Made by a program: the position numbers and the translations under genes. A stretch of 64,000 nt of DNA, taken from Terriglobus roseus DSM 18391 (GTDB lineage Bacteria > Acidobacteriota > Terriglobia > Terriglobales > Acidobacteriaceae). Where the stretch lies: contig NC_018014.1 in NCBI RefSeq assembly GCF_000265425.1, positions 4,526,001-4,590,000 of the forward strand, read 5' to 3'. The notes below the pieces were generated by a model, which was not told the origin of the DNA, did not search any database, and saw only the letters and a program-made list of their open reading frames with translations. Shown here piece by piece: positions 17,264-26,264 of this stretch (positions within the stretch are counted from its first letter, which is position 1; every line of letters begins with the position of its first letter).

Positions 17264-18469
17264 TCAGGCGACCGCTGATGCCTCGACCGCCGCAGCAACG
17301 TCCCGGTCCAGCTTTGGGCTGGGGGTTTCGTCGTGAAAGTACCGCTTCAGCGACAGTATCGCTTTCTCAAAGTATTCATACGACAACACCGCGATGAGCA
17401 CTGAGGCAGCGAGGACGATGAAGCCGTGGGCCAGAACCAATAGCAACTTGGAGTGCGTAACACTGCGCAGAGGTGGTCCAAGCAGGTCATCCATCGCTGA
17501 CTTGAGTGAGTAGTGGTAGATATACAGGCCATAGCTGTACTTTCCAAAAAAACGCAGCACAGGATTCGAGAACACCGCGGCAAATCCACTGGTCGTGTTC
17601 AGCGAGGCCGCCAGCAAAGACGCAAAGGTCAGCCCAAGCACCGTGAGGCCAACCGTTCCTACGACAGCGTTCCCCAGCGGAATAAAGCTGCCGTACCAGA
17701 CCCCATAAGCCACAAGGAGTGACGCCCCCGACAAGAAAGAAAGCCAGGCCCAGCGTAGAACCGGAACGCGGAAGCGCGAACGGATCGCAAGCGCGACAAG
17801 GCCGCCAATCAGCAGCGCATCGAATCGCGATGGACTCCAGGAGTAGATGCTGTAGGGAAATTTCGCTGTGACGCCGCTGAACTGCAAATACAACCGCAGC
17901 AATAACGTGCTCGTAGCCACGATAAGAATGGCTGTCGCAATCTTCCTCTTGGTCTTCAACCAGTAAATCACCAGGGGCCAGGCCAGATAGAACTGCTCCT
18001 CCACAGCCAGCGACCAGAAGTGCTCCACGTTGACCCATGGCGCATTCGTCGCGGCAACAGCACTCATGGACAAGCTCGTCGTGTAGGTCAGGTAATACAG
18101 GGCGCCCGGAAAGAACCAGTGGTAGCCGCGTGCGTAACTGATCCCGATGATGAGGAAAAGAAATGCGTAGTAAAGCGGAAAGATGCGCAGCGTACGACGT
18201 CCGTAAAAGTTCCGGAAGTAATGCTTGCTCGACAGCGTGTCATACAGAATGCCCGTAAGCAAAAACCCCGAGAGCACAAAAAACAGATCGACACCCACCC
18301 ATGTGCTCGATCTCAGATTCGCGATCAGCCGGACAAGAAAACTTCCCTCGGGATTTGGGTTGGACCAGAACAGGTGGTCGAACAGAACCAGGAGAATCGC
18401 CGTACCCCGCAGTCCATCAAGCGCGGGAATGTGTCGTCCCGTGGTGGAGTCGTCCAGAGTCCTGGTCAT
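17264..18469 (-). CDS. Acyltransferase 3 family integral membrane protein (OafA/YrhL-like)
   Basis: 401 residues with about ten membrane segments. The N-terminal motif IPALDGLRGTAILLVLFDHL carries the family R-x10-H signature, and YGRRTLRIFPLYY, the second conserved arginine block, is present. Such proteins transfer acetyl or other acyl groups across the inner membrane onto sugars of exopolysaccharide, lipopolysaccharide or peptidoglycan. It begins 14 bp after the stop of the thyX-like gene on the same strand, with a GGAAGAGAG upstream, so the two may be co-transcribed, though no functional link is evident. Confidence 0.87.
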   Translation of the reverse strand: MTRTLDDSTTGRHIPALDGLRGTAILLVLFDHLFWSNPNPEGSFLVRLIANLRSSTWVGVDLFFVLSGFLLTGILYDTLSSKHYFRNFYGRRTLRIFPLYYAFLFLIIGISYARGYHWFFPGALYYLTYTTSLSMSAVAATNAPWVNVEHFWSLAVEEQFYLAWPLVIYWLKTKRKIATAILIVATSTLLLRLYLQFSGVTAKFPYSIYSWSPSRFDALLIGGLVALAIRSRFRVPVLRWAWLSFLSGASLLVAYGVWYGSFIPLGNAVVGTVGLTVLGLTFASLLAASLNTTSGFAAVFSNPVLRFFGKYSYGLYIYHYSLKSAMDDLLGPPLRSVTHSKLLLVLAHGFIVLAASVLIAVLSYEYFEKAILSLKRYFHDETPSPKLDRDVAAAVEASAVA

Positions 18470-18483
18470 TGTTGCTCTCTTCC

Positions 18484-20217
18484 CTAACGTTGCAGTAAGT
18501 CTATGGGCTCATGCGGATCACGGATGCGGAAGTGCTTCGCCAGCGACGGGTACGCACGCGCCACCTCGCGATACATCTGCCAGGCAACGTTGCGATAGCT
18601 CCAGTGCCCCGCGGGTGTCGACCGCAGTTCGCTGATGTAAACGGCCTCCGCAAAGTCCATGGTGAAAAGCGACCGGCAGCGCGTCGCCAACGGCAGAACA
18701 TAGTCCGCAACACTGGTGCCATCTACCGGGGCCACAGCAGCCTGCGTCTTACCCGCAAGCGGCGCACCCCACGCCATCCGAACACCGCCCTCACCAAACT
18801 GCGGCACCGGCACCGGCGCAGGCGAATGAGCGCTCAGTTTCGGTGTCGTTGCAACCGCCGCTGCGGGCACATCTACCCCGGTCACATTGCCATGGAATCC
18901 AAACGCCCGCTCCACCAGCTCCGTATACCTTGCAAAGACAGGCGACACAGACACATGCGGCTGCCCCGGGAAGTCCGGCACATCGTACCCATGCACCGTC
19001 GTGCAAGCCTGCAGCAACTGCGTGCAACGGCGATGACGATGCATGTCACGGAAGCCGCCAATATCCATCAGGATGTCGAATCGGAGACCATTCGCCGCAG
19101 CAAACGCGCGCGGCAGCTCATCGTGACGGCCGCGATGCTCCAGCCCAAGCTCGATCAACTCCGCAATACGCACTTCACTCAGCGAAGCGACCGCATCCCG
19201 CACCTGCCGGAAGCGGTAGTGCGTGTGCGGATACAACAGCGAAGCTGCAAGATCGATCTCCAGCGACATCGCCTCACCCGCGGGCGGCGAAATCAACTCG
19301 ACATTCGGAGAGTCCGCGGGCATCGGCTCAATCGCCGCTTCCCCCATCAACTCCCGCGCAGCCTGCCGCAGCACCGGTCGGCTCTTCGCCTGAAACTCGC
19401 TCGGCGAGGTGTACTTCACCAGCGTCGGGCTCGTACGAACCTCCCGCAGCAGATGCTCACCGGCACGCGCAGCCAGATCCGCATCCATCGTCCGGATCTC
19501 TTCCAGGATCTCGCCCGCAGCGCCATGGTTCACATTCCAAGCCGGACCCGCCGCAGCAGCCCGCAGCTTCTCACCCAGGTCCCGAATTTCGGCATAATCA
19601 CTTCCCAGCAGCCGGGCGATCTGGCCCTCAAGCGTCCGGGCGTTCGTAATCTGGCCCAGCGATGTGTTCGTCGCCAGCGGCAGCAGGTAGCGAGCCATGT
19701 CATATGCACGAGCCTTCAAGGTCCGTGTGTAGCTCGCCTCGTCCATGCCCTCCGGCCGAGCCGTATGCGCCTTCAACTCGGCCAGCATGCCCTCGCCAAC
19801 CTCGGTGTAGCCGTCAAAAAGCGCATCTACGCATTTGGTGTACTCATCTGCGGACTGAATCGATTCAAAACGCGGCTTATAGTACCCGGATTTGCGGAAA
19901 TTCTGGTACCGCGTCGACCGTTCCTGACCATCCCAGCGAGGCTCATCCACCAGCGAAATCGCAGCCAGCAACGACAGCCGCTCAATCGCAAAAGCCACAT
20001 GCGCCAGATCCGCAATCGACCGGTGGCCATAGGCGAAATAGAAGGTATTCAGGAACTGTTCAGCCTTCTGCGCACTGATCTCAGCCAGCGATTCGCGCAG
20101 CGTCAAAGCGCTCCGCGAGTACTTCGCCATGGCATACGCCAGCACCTCGGGGTCGGCGCCGTGAATAGCGTACACATCGGTTTCGTTGGCCGGGGCAGTT
20201 GTCTGAACGTCGCTCAT
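18484..20217 (-). CDS. thyX: FAD-dependent thymidylate synthase, duplicated ThyX domains
   Basis: 577 residues, about twice the usual ThyX length of 220-300. Two copies of the ThyX fold are visible. Copy 1 (about residues 20-210) has FAYGHRSIADLAHVAFAIER and RSTRYQ (100-105), matching the family S-x-RY strand, but LVDEPRW stands where the RHR motif belongs. Copy 2 (about 310-560) has the RHR motif as MHRHRRCTQ (RHRR at 394-397). ThyX makes dTMP from dUMP with methylene-tetrahydrofolate, NADPH and FAD. The ATG at 20217 is chosen because upstream codons would invade the divergent gene; its ribosome site is weak. Confidence 0.85.
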   Translation of the reverse strand: MSDVQTTAPANETDVYAIHGADPEVLAYAMAKYSRSALTLRESLAEISAQKAEQFLNTFYFAYGHRSIADLAHVAFAIERLSLLAAISLVDEPRWDGQERSTRYQNFRKSGYYKPRFESIQSADEYTKCVDALFDGYTEVGEGMLAELKAHTARPEGMDEASYTRTLKARAYDMARYLLPLATNTSLGQITNARTLEGQIARLLGSDYAEIRDLGEKLRAAAAGPAWNVNHGAAGEILEEIRTMDADLAARAGEHLLREVRTSPTLVKYTSPSEFQAKSRPVLRQAARELMGEAAIEPMPADSPNVELISPPAGEAMSLEIDLAASLLYPHTHYRFRQVRDAVASLSEVRIAELIELGLEHRGRHDELPRAFAAANGLRFDILMDIGGFRDMHRHRRCTQLLQACTTVHGYDVPDFPGQPHVSVSPVFARYTELVERAFGFHGNVTGVDVPAAAVATTPKLSAHSPAPVPVPQFGEGGVRMAWGAPLAGKTQAAVAPVDGTSVADYVLPLATRCRSLFTMDFAEAVYISELRSTPAGHWSYRNVAWQMYREVARAYPSLAKHFRIRDPHEPIDLLQR

Positions 20218-20277
20218 GGGATCAACAGAAGAATACCGCGAGCCCGTCAACCAGCCAGTATCAAGCATCGGATAAGC

Positions 20278-21024
20278 ATGAAAGATGCCCCCGTTGAACT
20301 CCCGCCAGCACCCCATCGCATGTGGCGCCTGCGGCAACGGTGGTCGCGACTGCTCTTCGCGCACTGGCCAGTACCGGCAGCGCATGTACAGGCAAAACTG
20401 CCTGCCGGCCTGATCGCCGATACCCTCGATGGCACCGCCTGGCTCGGTGTCGTTCCTTTCACTATGGACCGCGTGCGTTTCCGCAGCGTGGGCGAGCACG
20501 CCTTCCGCGTCCCCACGGCGCACGCCTTCCCGGAGCTGAATCTGCGCACGTACGTCCGCACACGCGATGGCCGAACTGGCGTCTATTTTTTCTCGCTGGA
20601 TGCCGCCAGCCTGCTCGCTGTCGTCGGCGCTCGCGTCGCCTTTGGCCTGCCATACTTCTGGGCGAACATGTCCGAGACGATCTCAGTAGACGGCGTCATC
20701 GACTATCGTTCGGAGCGTCTGCTGGGCGGTCGACACGCCCCGGCAAGCTTCGCCGCACAGTACCGCTCGCTGCGCAAGCTCAGTGCAGATGACGATCTAC
20801 GCCGCTTCCTCACCGAGCGCTACGCAATGTTCGTGCGGCGCTTTGGCTCAGTCCAGGTCGGTCACATCCATCACGGACCATGGCAACTGGAAGAGGCCGA
20901 GGCGGAGATCCGGATCAATACGCTGCCACAGAGCTTTGGCTTCACGCTGCCGAACCGCCCGCCAGTGCTGCACTACTCGGAAGAAATCGAGATGCAGGCG
21001 TGGACTCTGCGCCGTCATCCCTGA
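20278..21024 (+). CDS. DUF2071 (YqjF-like) family protein
   Basis: 248 residues. The pattern RLLFAHWPVPAAHVQAKLPA near the start, DGTAWLGVVPFTM, FPELNLRTYVR and GVYFFSLDAASLLAVVGAR is the DUF2071 signature; this soluble beta-rich family has no established biochemical activity (distantly related to acetoacetate-decarboxylase-like folds). Start at ATG 20278, 60 bp from the divergent thyX start. The peptidase gene follows 41 bp downstream on the same strand. Confidence 0.82.
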   Translation: MKDAPVELPPAPHRMWRLRQRWSRLLFAHWPVPAAHVQAKLPAGLIADTLDGTAWLGVVPFTMDRVRFRSVGEHAFRVPTAHAFPELNLRTYVRTRDGRTGVYFFSLDAASLLAVVGARVAFGLPYFWANMSETISVDGVIDYRSERLLGGRHAPASFAAQYRSLRKLSADDDLRRFLTERYAMFVRRFGSVQVGHIHHGPWQLEEAEAEIRINTLPQSFGFTLPNRPPVLHYSEEIEMQAWTLRRHP

Positions 21025-21065
21025 CGCATTTACACTTTGACCAGTTCCGCTGGAGCCACTGCCTG

Positions 21066-22718
21066 ATGCGTCTTTTGCCACTCTGTTTCTCCGCCTTTCT
21101 TCTTGCCACCACGCTCCACGCACAGGCTGATCTCGCTTTGCCGACTGCTGCACAAGCCGAGGCCAGGAGCATCGATGCTCAGCGCCTGCGCGAGCATGTG
21201 AAGACACTCTCAAGCGATGCGTTCGAAGGCCGCGCGCCCGGCCAGCCCGGTGGCGAGAAGGCCGCGCAATACGTCGCGAATGCCTTTAAGGCAGCAGGCC
21301 TGGAACCAGCCGGTGACAACGGCACCTACTTCCAGAAGGTCCCGCTCGTGGGTGTAAAGACACGCGCAGCAGAAACGAAATTCGCACTTGTGCCCGAAAA
21401 GGGCGAACCGATGAATCTCACCTTCGGCACGGACTACGTCACCAACAATCAGACACACACCGAGAGCGCCGACATCGACGCGCCGATTGTCTTTGTGGGT
21501 CACGGCATCGTGGCGCCGGAGTATGGCTGGGATGACTACAAGGGCATCGACGTGGAGGGCAAGGTCGCTCTTGTCGTTGTGAATGAGCCCGCAAGCGATG
21601 ACCCGAAGTTTTTCAACGGTAAGTCGCTCACCTACTACGGGCGGTGGACTTACAAGTTTGAGGAAGCAGGCCGCCACGGCGCCGTGGGCGTGCTAATCGT
21701 CCATCGCAGCGATCTGGCCAGCTACGGCTGGCAGGTGGTGCAGAACTCATGGAGCGGCGAGCACAGCTACCTGCGCAACGATCCCGACGCGCGCCTGAAA
21801 GCGGCAAGCTGGATTCAGCACTCGGTTGCGGATAAGCTGCTTGCCAGCATCGGCATGACGGCCGACGAAGCCATTGTTGCGAGTGACAAGCGCGGCTTCA
21901 CCGGACGCGATCTGCCCGTGCGGTTGAAGGCGCATGTTGCCAGCGACATCCACAACTACGAGTCGGCCAACGTGATCGCGAAGATCACCGGCGCAAAGCC
22001 GGGCCACGACGTTCTCTACACCGGCCACTATGACCACTTTGGCATCGACCGCACGCGCACCGGCGACCCCGTCTTCCATGGTGCTGCCGACAATGCGACG
22101 GGCACGGCGATCGTGCTGGAGATGGCGCGCGCCTTCGCCTCCGGGAAGGTACAACCTCCGTCGACCGTGATCTTCGCCGCTGTCACGGGAGAGGAGCAGG
22201 GCCTGCTGGGATCGCAGTACCTGGGCACGCATCTGCCGGTGCCTGCCCGCGAAGTCTCGCTGGATCTGAACTACGACGAACTGCTGCCGCTCGGCGATGT
22301 CGCCAGCGTCAGCGCCGGCGGCGCACAGCGCACGACCGTGTATCCGCTGATCGAGTCACTGGCGAAGAAGGACAGCCTGGAACTCCGCAAGGGCGGGGTT
22401 GATGCCTCGGGCGGCTACTACCGGTCCGATCACTTCAGCCTGGCTCGCGTCGGCATCCCGGCGTTCTCTGTCGGCCAGGGCAGCAAGTTCGTCGGACACG
22501 ATGAGGCCTGGGCTCGCACGCAGGAGAAGGACTTCAATGAGAACAAGTACCACACGCCCGCAGACATCTACTCGGACAGCATGGACTTCACCGGCAACGC
22601 CCGCATCGCACGCTTCGGCTTCGAGCTCGGCTGGCTGGTGATGAACCAGCCAAAGCGCGTGGAGTGGCTGAACGGCGATGAGTTCGCGGCAGCGCGGAGG
22701 AAGAGCGACGCGCAGTAG
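21066..22718 (+). CDS. Secreted M28-family zinc aminopeptidase with PA domain
   Basis: 550 residues with a signal peptide (residues 1-20, ending TLHAQ). A protease-associated (PA) insert lies at about 130-280 (APIVFVGHGIVAPEYGWDDY). The M28 di-zinc site is readable: YTGHYDHFG (His, Asp), GAADNATGTA (bridging Asp), AVTGEEQGLLGS (Glu-Glu) and RSDHFSLARVGIPAF (His). It removes N-terminal residues from peptides outside the cytoplasm. A GGAG about 12 nt upstream supports ATG 21066. Confidence 0.9.
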   Translation: MRLLPLCFSAFLLATTLHAQADLALPTAAQAEARSIDAQRLREHVKTLSSDAFEGRAPGQPGGEKAAQYVANAFKAAGLEPAGDNGTYFQKVPLVGVKTRAAETKFALVPEKGEPMNLTFGTDYVTNNQTHTESADIDAPIVFVGHGIVAPEYGWDDYKGIDVEGKVALVVVNEPASDDPKFFNGKSLTYYGRWTYKFEEAGRHGAVGVLIVHRSDLASYGWQVVQNSWSGEHSYLRNDPDARLKAASWIQHSVADKLLASIGMTADEAIVASDKRGFTGRDLPVRLKAHVASDIHNYESANVIAKITGAKPGHDVLYTGHYDHFGIDRTRTGDPVFHGAADNATGTAIVLEMARAFASGKVQPPSTVIFAAVTGEEQGLLGSQYLGTHLPVPAREVSLDLNYDELLPLGDVASVSAGGAQRTTVYPLIESLAKKDSLELRKGGVDASGGYYRSDHFSLARVGIPAFSVGQGSKFVGHDEAWARTQEKDFNENKYHTPADIYSDSMDFTGNARIARFGFELGWLVMNQPKRVEWLNGDEFAAARRKSDAQ

Positions 22719-22802
22719 CACTTGCGTGTTCTTTCTCCGTATGTGACCGTCTTGACGTCGCGTTCACCGGCCATGCGTTGATCGTGTTCCAGCGCCAGTT
22801 CG

Positions 22803-22808
22803 TATAAT
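22803..22808 (+). promoter_or_regulatory. -10 element for fabG
   Basis: A perfect TATAAT 30 bp before the fabG ATG. The best -35 is TTGATC at 22778-22783 with a long 19-bp spacer, so the promoter call rests mainly on the -10. Confidence 0.5.
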
Positions 22809-22837
22809 CGCCCTTGAAAGTTGAGGGTTCAGCAAGC

Positions 22838-23587
22838 ATGGCAGCAGGTCTTGAAGGTCGCGTCGCACTCGTCACTGGAGCATCGCAGGGTATCGGCAGG
22901 GCGATCGCGCTGGAGCTGGCGAAGGCCGGTGCAACAGTCGCTCTGGCGGCTCGCAATGAGGGCAAGCTGGCCGAGGTGAAGGCCGAGATTGAGGCGGCCG
23001 GCGGTACGGCTGAAGCCTTCGCTTTGGATGTGTCGAACGAGGAGGCCATCAAGGCTGGCGCGAAAGACATCCTCGCGAAGCTGGGCGCCGTTCATATCCT
23101 GGTGAACAACGCGGGTGTGACTCGCGATGGCCTGGTGCTGCGGATGAAGTCCGCTGACTGGGACGATGTTCTGACGACCAACCTGAAGGGTGCGTTCCTG
23201 CTGACGCAGGCGCTGCTGCAGCCGATGATGAAGGCTCGCTGGGGCCGGATCATCAACATCTCGAGCGTCAACGGTGAGCTGGGCGCTCCGGGGCAGGCGA
23301 ACTATGCTGCTTCGAAGGCGGGCCTGATCGGCCTGACGAAATCGCTGGCACGCGAATTTGCGAGCCGCAACATCACCGTGAATGCCGTGGCACCGGGCTT
23401 CATCGAGACGGATATGACGCACGTACTGACGGAAGACCAGAAGAAGGCGATGCTGGGTGCCGTTCCATTGGGACGCGCGGGCACCGTGGACGACATTGCC
23501 GCAGCGGTCCGGTTCCTGGCAGGCGAAGAGTCGAGCTATATCACCGGTCACACGCTGGATGTGAACGGCGGGCTGTACATGGGGTAG
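22838..23587 (+). CDS. fabG: 3-oxoacyl-[acyl-carrier-protein] reductase
   Basis: 249 residues, the standard SDR length. NADPH-binding TGASQGIGRA (residues 13-22), NNAGVTRDG, catalytic Ser in INISSVNG, YAASKAG with Tyr and Lys, and the PGFIETDMT loop are all present. FabG reduces 3-oxoacyl-ACP to 3-hydroxyacyl-ACP in fatty-acid elongation. The ATG at 22838 is preceded by GAGGG about 13 nt away. It is not next to fabD (59476) or acpP here. Confidence 0.93.
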   Translation: MAAGLEGRVALVTGASQGIGRAIALELAKAGATVALAARNEGKLAEVKAEIEAAGGTAEAFALDVSNEEAIKAGAKDILAKLGAVHILVNNAGVTRDGLVLRMKSADWDDVLTTNLKGAFLLTQALLQPMMKARWGRIINISSVNGELGAPGQANYAASKAGLIGLTKSLAREFASRNITVNAVAPGFIETDMTHVLTEDQKKAMLGAVPLGRAGTVDDIAAAVRFLAGEESSYITGHTLDVNGGLYMG

Positions 23588-23605
23588 GGGTACCCCTCCC
23601 CCCAT
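23579..23605 (+). terminator. Possible terminator after fabG
   Basis: ATGGGG...CCCCAT with an inner AGGGGTACCCCT palindrome, spanning the fabG stop and followed by TTTT. Strong stem, short U tract. Confidence 0.45.
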
Positions 23606-23609
23606 TTTC

Positions 23610-23635
23610 GTAAAAATTACTTTCTAAAGGACTTA
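23610..23635 (+). repeat. 26-bp AT-rich repeat, unit 1
   Basis: Starts GTAAAAATTACTTTCTAAAG and ends GACTTA. Differs from unit 3 at three positions. Part of a three-unit cluster downstream of fabG. Confidence 0.7.
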
Positions 23636-23650
23636 GCAGGCAGGGTGTCT

Positions 23651-23676
23651 GTAAAAATTAGATTCTATTGGGTTTA
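23651..23676 (+). repeat. 26-bp AT-rich repeat, unit 2
   Basis: Starts GTAAAAATTAGATTCTATTG and ends GGTTTA. Fifteen bp after unit 1. Confidence 0.65.
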
Positions 23677-23679
23677 CAC

Positions 23680-23705
23680 GCAAAAATTAGATTCTAAAGG
23701 ACTTA
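23680..23705 (+). repeat. 26-bp AT-rich repeat, unit 3
   Basis: Starts GCAAAAATTAGATTCTAAAG and ends GACTTA. Three bp after unit 2. No gene or known regulator motif explains the cluster. Confidence 0.68.
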
Positions 23706-23878
23706 ACGCCAGAGGCTCATCCCACCCTCCTTCTGCTGAAGGGCCTATTAAAAGGATAGAGGAATTGGAGAAATAACCCGCCAACTCTATGTCGTTTGTA
23801 ATGTGACAGATGCGGGATTTGGGGCTTGACAGCGATTTCGTAGCTGCCCCGGTTGGCGATCTGTGGCAATCTTTTCGC

Positions 23879-24400
23879 ATGGCCGCACCTTCCGACGCGA
23901 CGATCACGATCCGCCCCGCAGTCTGGCCACAAGACCATGCTGTCGCGACGCTCCTGTTGCATCACTACGCACGCTTCCTTGTCGAGAACCCGGCTGGACC
24001 GGTAAACATCTGTCTGGTGGATTACGACAAGGAGCTGGAGCAACTGGGCCAGCGGTACGTCGAGCCGCATGCTGCCCTGCTGCTTGCTTTCCTTGGGGAC
24101 CAGCCGGCTGGCTGCGTTGCCATCAAGTTGCGGCCGGACCGTCCTGGAGCGACCGAATTGAAGCGTTTGTGGACTGAGCCGCTTGCTCGAGGCAGGGGCA
24201 TGGGGCGTGCGCTGGCGGATGCGGCTATCCAGTGGTCCCGAAGCCACGGGGCAGAGTCCGTACTGCTGGATACGGTGGCGAACGCCATGCCCGATGCTGT
24301 GCGACTCTACCGTGCGCTGGGCTTCGCCGAGACCGACCGGCACAATGACAATCCCGTGGACAACCTGCTGTTTATGGAGCTGCGTATCGGTCCTGGATGA
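23879..24400 (+). CDS. GNAT-family N-acetyltransferase
   Basis: 173 residues from ATG 23879. The acetyl-CoA-binding motif appears as LKRLWTEPLARGRGMGRAL (a Q/R-x-x-G-x-G/A variant), then LLDTVANAMPDAVRLYRALGF, the usual C-terminal core. The substrate is unknown. No ribosome site is obvious; an in-frame ATG at 23810 would add 23 residues, and an isolated TTGACA at 23826 has no matching -10. Confidence 0.82.
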   Translation: MAAPSDATITIRPAVWPQDHAVATLLLHHYARFLVENPAGPVNICLVDYDKELEQLGQRYVEPHAALLLAFLGDQPAGCVAIKLRPDRPGATELKRLWTEPLARGRGMGRALADAAIQWSRSHGAESVLLDTVANAMPDAVRLYRALGFAETDRHNDNPVDNLLFMELRIGPG

Positions 24401-24754
24401 GACCGGTCGGAATGCAGGGCAGCGACAGTTCGATGGAATGTACCGAATTTTCCACTGGAGAAAATAAACTTGTACGCGACGCACGCAGATGCACGCCATC
24501 CGCTACAGGATGGGCTTGTCTGTCCCGCTAACCCTAGGCGCTGTGTTGCAATGCTGGTCATGCGCAGCAAAGGTATCGACTGCGCGACTCCGTCTCAGCC
24601 TCGTCACGAATCCGCGGTGGTTCGCGCATTCCGCCGGAGTTGAAGTTTCCCCTTGTCAGCGATTTCGGCCCTCGTTACTTTGTGGTCAATGGCTGACATG
24701 CACATGATGATGCCGGTGGCACTGCCAACGGCAAGAGCAACGGGACCCGCGGCG
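24401..24754. other. Intergenic region without recognised features
   Basis: About 350 bp between the GNAT gene and the XRE regulator. No convincing coding frame, hairpin or repeat was seen. Its last 100 bp could code for an N-terminal extension of the regulator (ATG at 24653 or 24689). Confidence 0.4.
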
Positions 24755-25102
24755 ATGAATATCGGGACGACGATTCGCGGCTACCGCCTGCAAAAGGGCA
24801 TGTCGCAAGGTGATATCGAGAAGCGCACGGGTCTGCTGCGCTGCTATCTTTCGCGCGTAGAGAACGGGCATACGGTGCCGTCGCTGGACACGCTGCAGAA
24901 GATTGCCGGCGCGCTGGACCTGCCGCTGAGCCAGTTTTTCGCGGACGACCCGGTGAGCCGCGACGTTGCGGCAATTGCGCTTTCAGAGGACGAGATCCGG
25001 TTCCTGACACAGATCCAGCGGTACAGCGCTCACCTGTCGGACAGTGATCGGAAGCTGCTGCTGGCGATGGTGCGAAAGTTTGCCCAGACGACGCTGACAT
25101 AA
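24755..25102 (+). CDS. XRE-family helix-turn-helix transcriptional regulator
   Basis: 115 residues from ATG 24755. The helix-turn-helix is residues 4-60: GTTIRGYRLQKGMSQGDIE, then GLLRCYLSRVENGHTVPSLD and TLQKIAGALDLPLSQFF, a classical Cro/C1 domain. The C-terminal 45 residues are helical with no cupin or other sensor domain. In-frame starts at 24653 and 24689 would add a low-complexity N-terminus, which I consider unlikely. Target genes unknown. Confidence 0.82.
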   Translation: MNIGTTIRGYRLQKGMSQGDIEKRTGLLRCYLSRVENGHTVPSLDTLQKIAGALDLPLSQFFADDPVSRDVAAIALSEDEIRFLTQIQRYSAHLSDSDRKLLLAMVRKFAQTTLT

Positions 25103-25346
25103 TCGTTGACGTCCGGAGTATTGCTCAGAGGGACGCCTCGCAGGCTCCTCCAAGAGCGCCCGGGATCCTACGGGTACCACTAACGCGACTACAGCTCGCT
25201 GACGATCCACCAGATGCATCCGGCGTGGGCATGACGTTGCCTTCAGCCCGCCCTTCGACTGTCCTAAGTCCTGCTTCCCCAAGCTGATGTAAATGAGCGT
25301 GCCTCAAAGCCGCCTGGCGTGTCTGGCACGCCATCGCTGAGGCTGT

Positions 25347-26241
25347 CTACTGCAGGTGGGATAGGAAGTAGCCGAAGAGTGCCATGGCGAGCGCTGCGCC
25401 GGCGAAGGTCATCTTCTGGCGCGTGAGGTAGCGTTCGCGACCGCTGGTCATGCGCGGGACGAGCGGCACGGCGATGGCAAGGCCGCTGGTGAAGCCACCG
25501 ATGTGCGCCATGTTGTCGATGTGCACGTCTGCCATGTGAATGCCGCGCATGAGCGGGCCGACGTTAGTGCTGAGACCGATGACAAGGTTGAGCACGGCAA
25601 ACTGGATGACCGAGCGGCGGATGGCCCGCAGATCTTCCAGAGGGATGCCACGAAAGCCGGGACGCGGCTCTGAGAGCCGCTTGTTGCTGAAGAGGACGAT
25701 GAGCACGCCGGCGATGCCGAAGACGGCTCCTGAGGCGCCTGCGCCAACCTCCCCTGAGGCACCGGTATAGAAGTTGACCGCGACGGAGAGCAGGTTACCC
25801 GCGGCGCCGGTGAGCAGGTAGACGCTGAACATGCCGAGCACGCCGAGCAGCGGCTCGCCGATGACGCCCAGGTTCCAGAGGCACCACATGTTCAAGCCGA
25901 GGTGGACGATGCCTACGTGAACGAACATGGCGGAGAGGATGCGAAACCACTCGTGGCCACCGAGGACTGCTTCGGCATTGTTTGCGCCGAAGCGCATGAG
26001 GTCATCGGGGGTGGGTGTGAGGGCATCGACACGCGCCAGCACCATCCACACATAGACGGCGATGTTGATGCCGAGCAGGATGTAGGTCGCGGGCGCCTGC
26101 GAGAAGCGGCGGAAGCTGCTGCTACGCCGCCGCTGAACAGGCGCAGCGGCCTGTTGCAGAGCTTCGTCCTCGCGGCGTACATCTGCCGTTGAAGTGCCGG
26201 GAAACGGATTGAAGTTGGACTCGGTGCCGGGGGCGGTTCAT
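25347..26241 (-). CDS. Rhomboid-family intramembrane serine protease, N-terminal reading frame interrupted
   Basis: The clear reading frame (25347 to about 26230) codes for a rhomboid with six or seven membrane helices. The catalytic serine is in GAGASGAVFGIAG and the histidine in DNMAHIGGF. Upstream, the frame stays open through TYILLGINIAVYV (helix 1) and a soluble N-tail but reaches a stop without ATG, GTG or TTG in the tail. The ATG at 26241 reads in another frame; removing one C from the five-C run at 26229-26233 would join it to the rhomboid frame. The fallback GTG at 26051 would cut helix 1. Rhomboids cleave membrane proteins; substrate unknown. The gene follows the zinc-finger gene by 23 bp. 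Confidence 0.75.
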
Positions 26242-26264
26242 GAAAGCGCGCGGTGCGGCCGCTG

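Noticed and set aside
18511..20277. Plus-strand open frame opposite thyX
   Set aside because: Only its 3' continuation from 20278 (DUF2071) is real; the upstream part is a shadow.
23610..23705. CRISPR array
   Set aside because: Three imperfect units with spacers of 15 and 3 bp and no cas genes.
23826..23831. TTGACA as a promoter -35 for the GNAT gene
   Set aside because: No -10 at the right distance (the 17-bp position reads CCGGTT).
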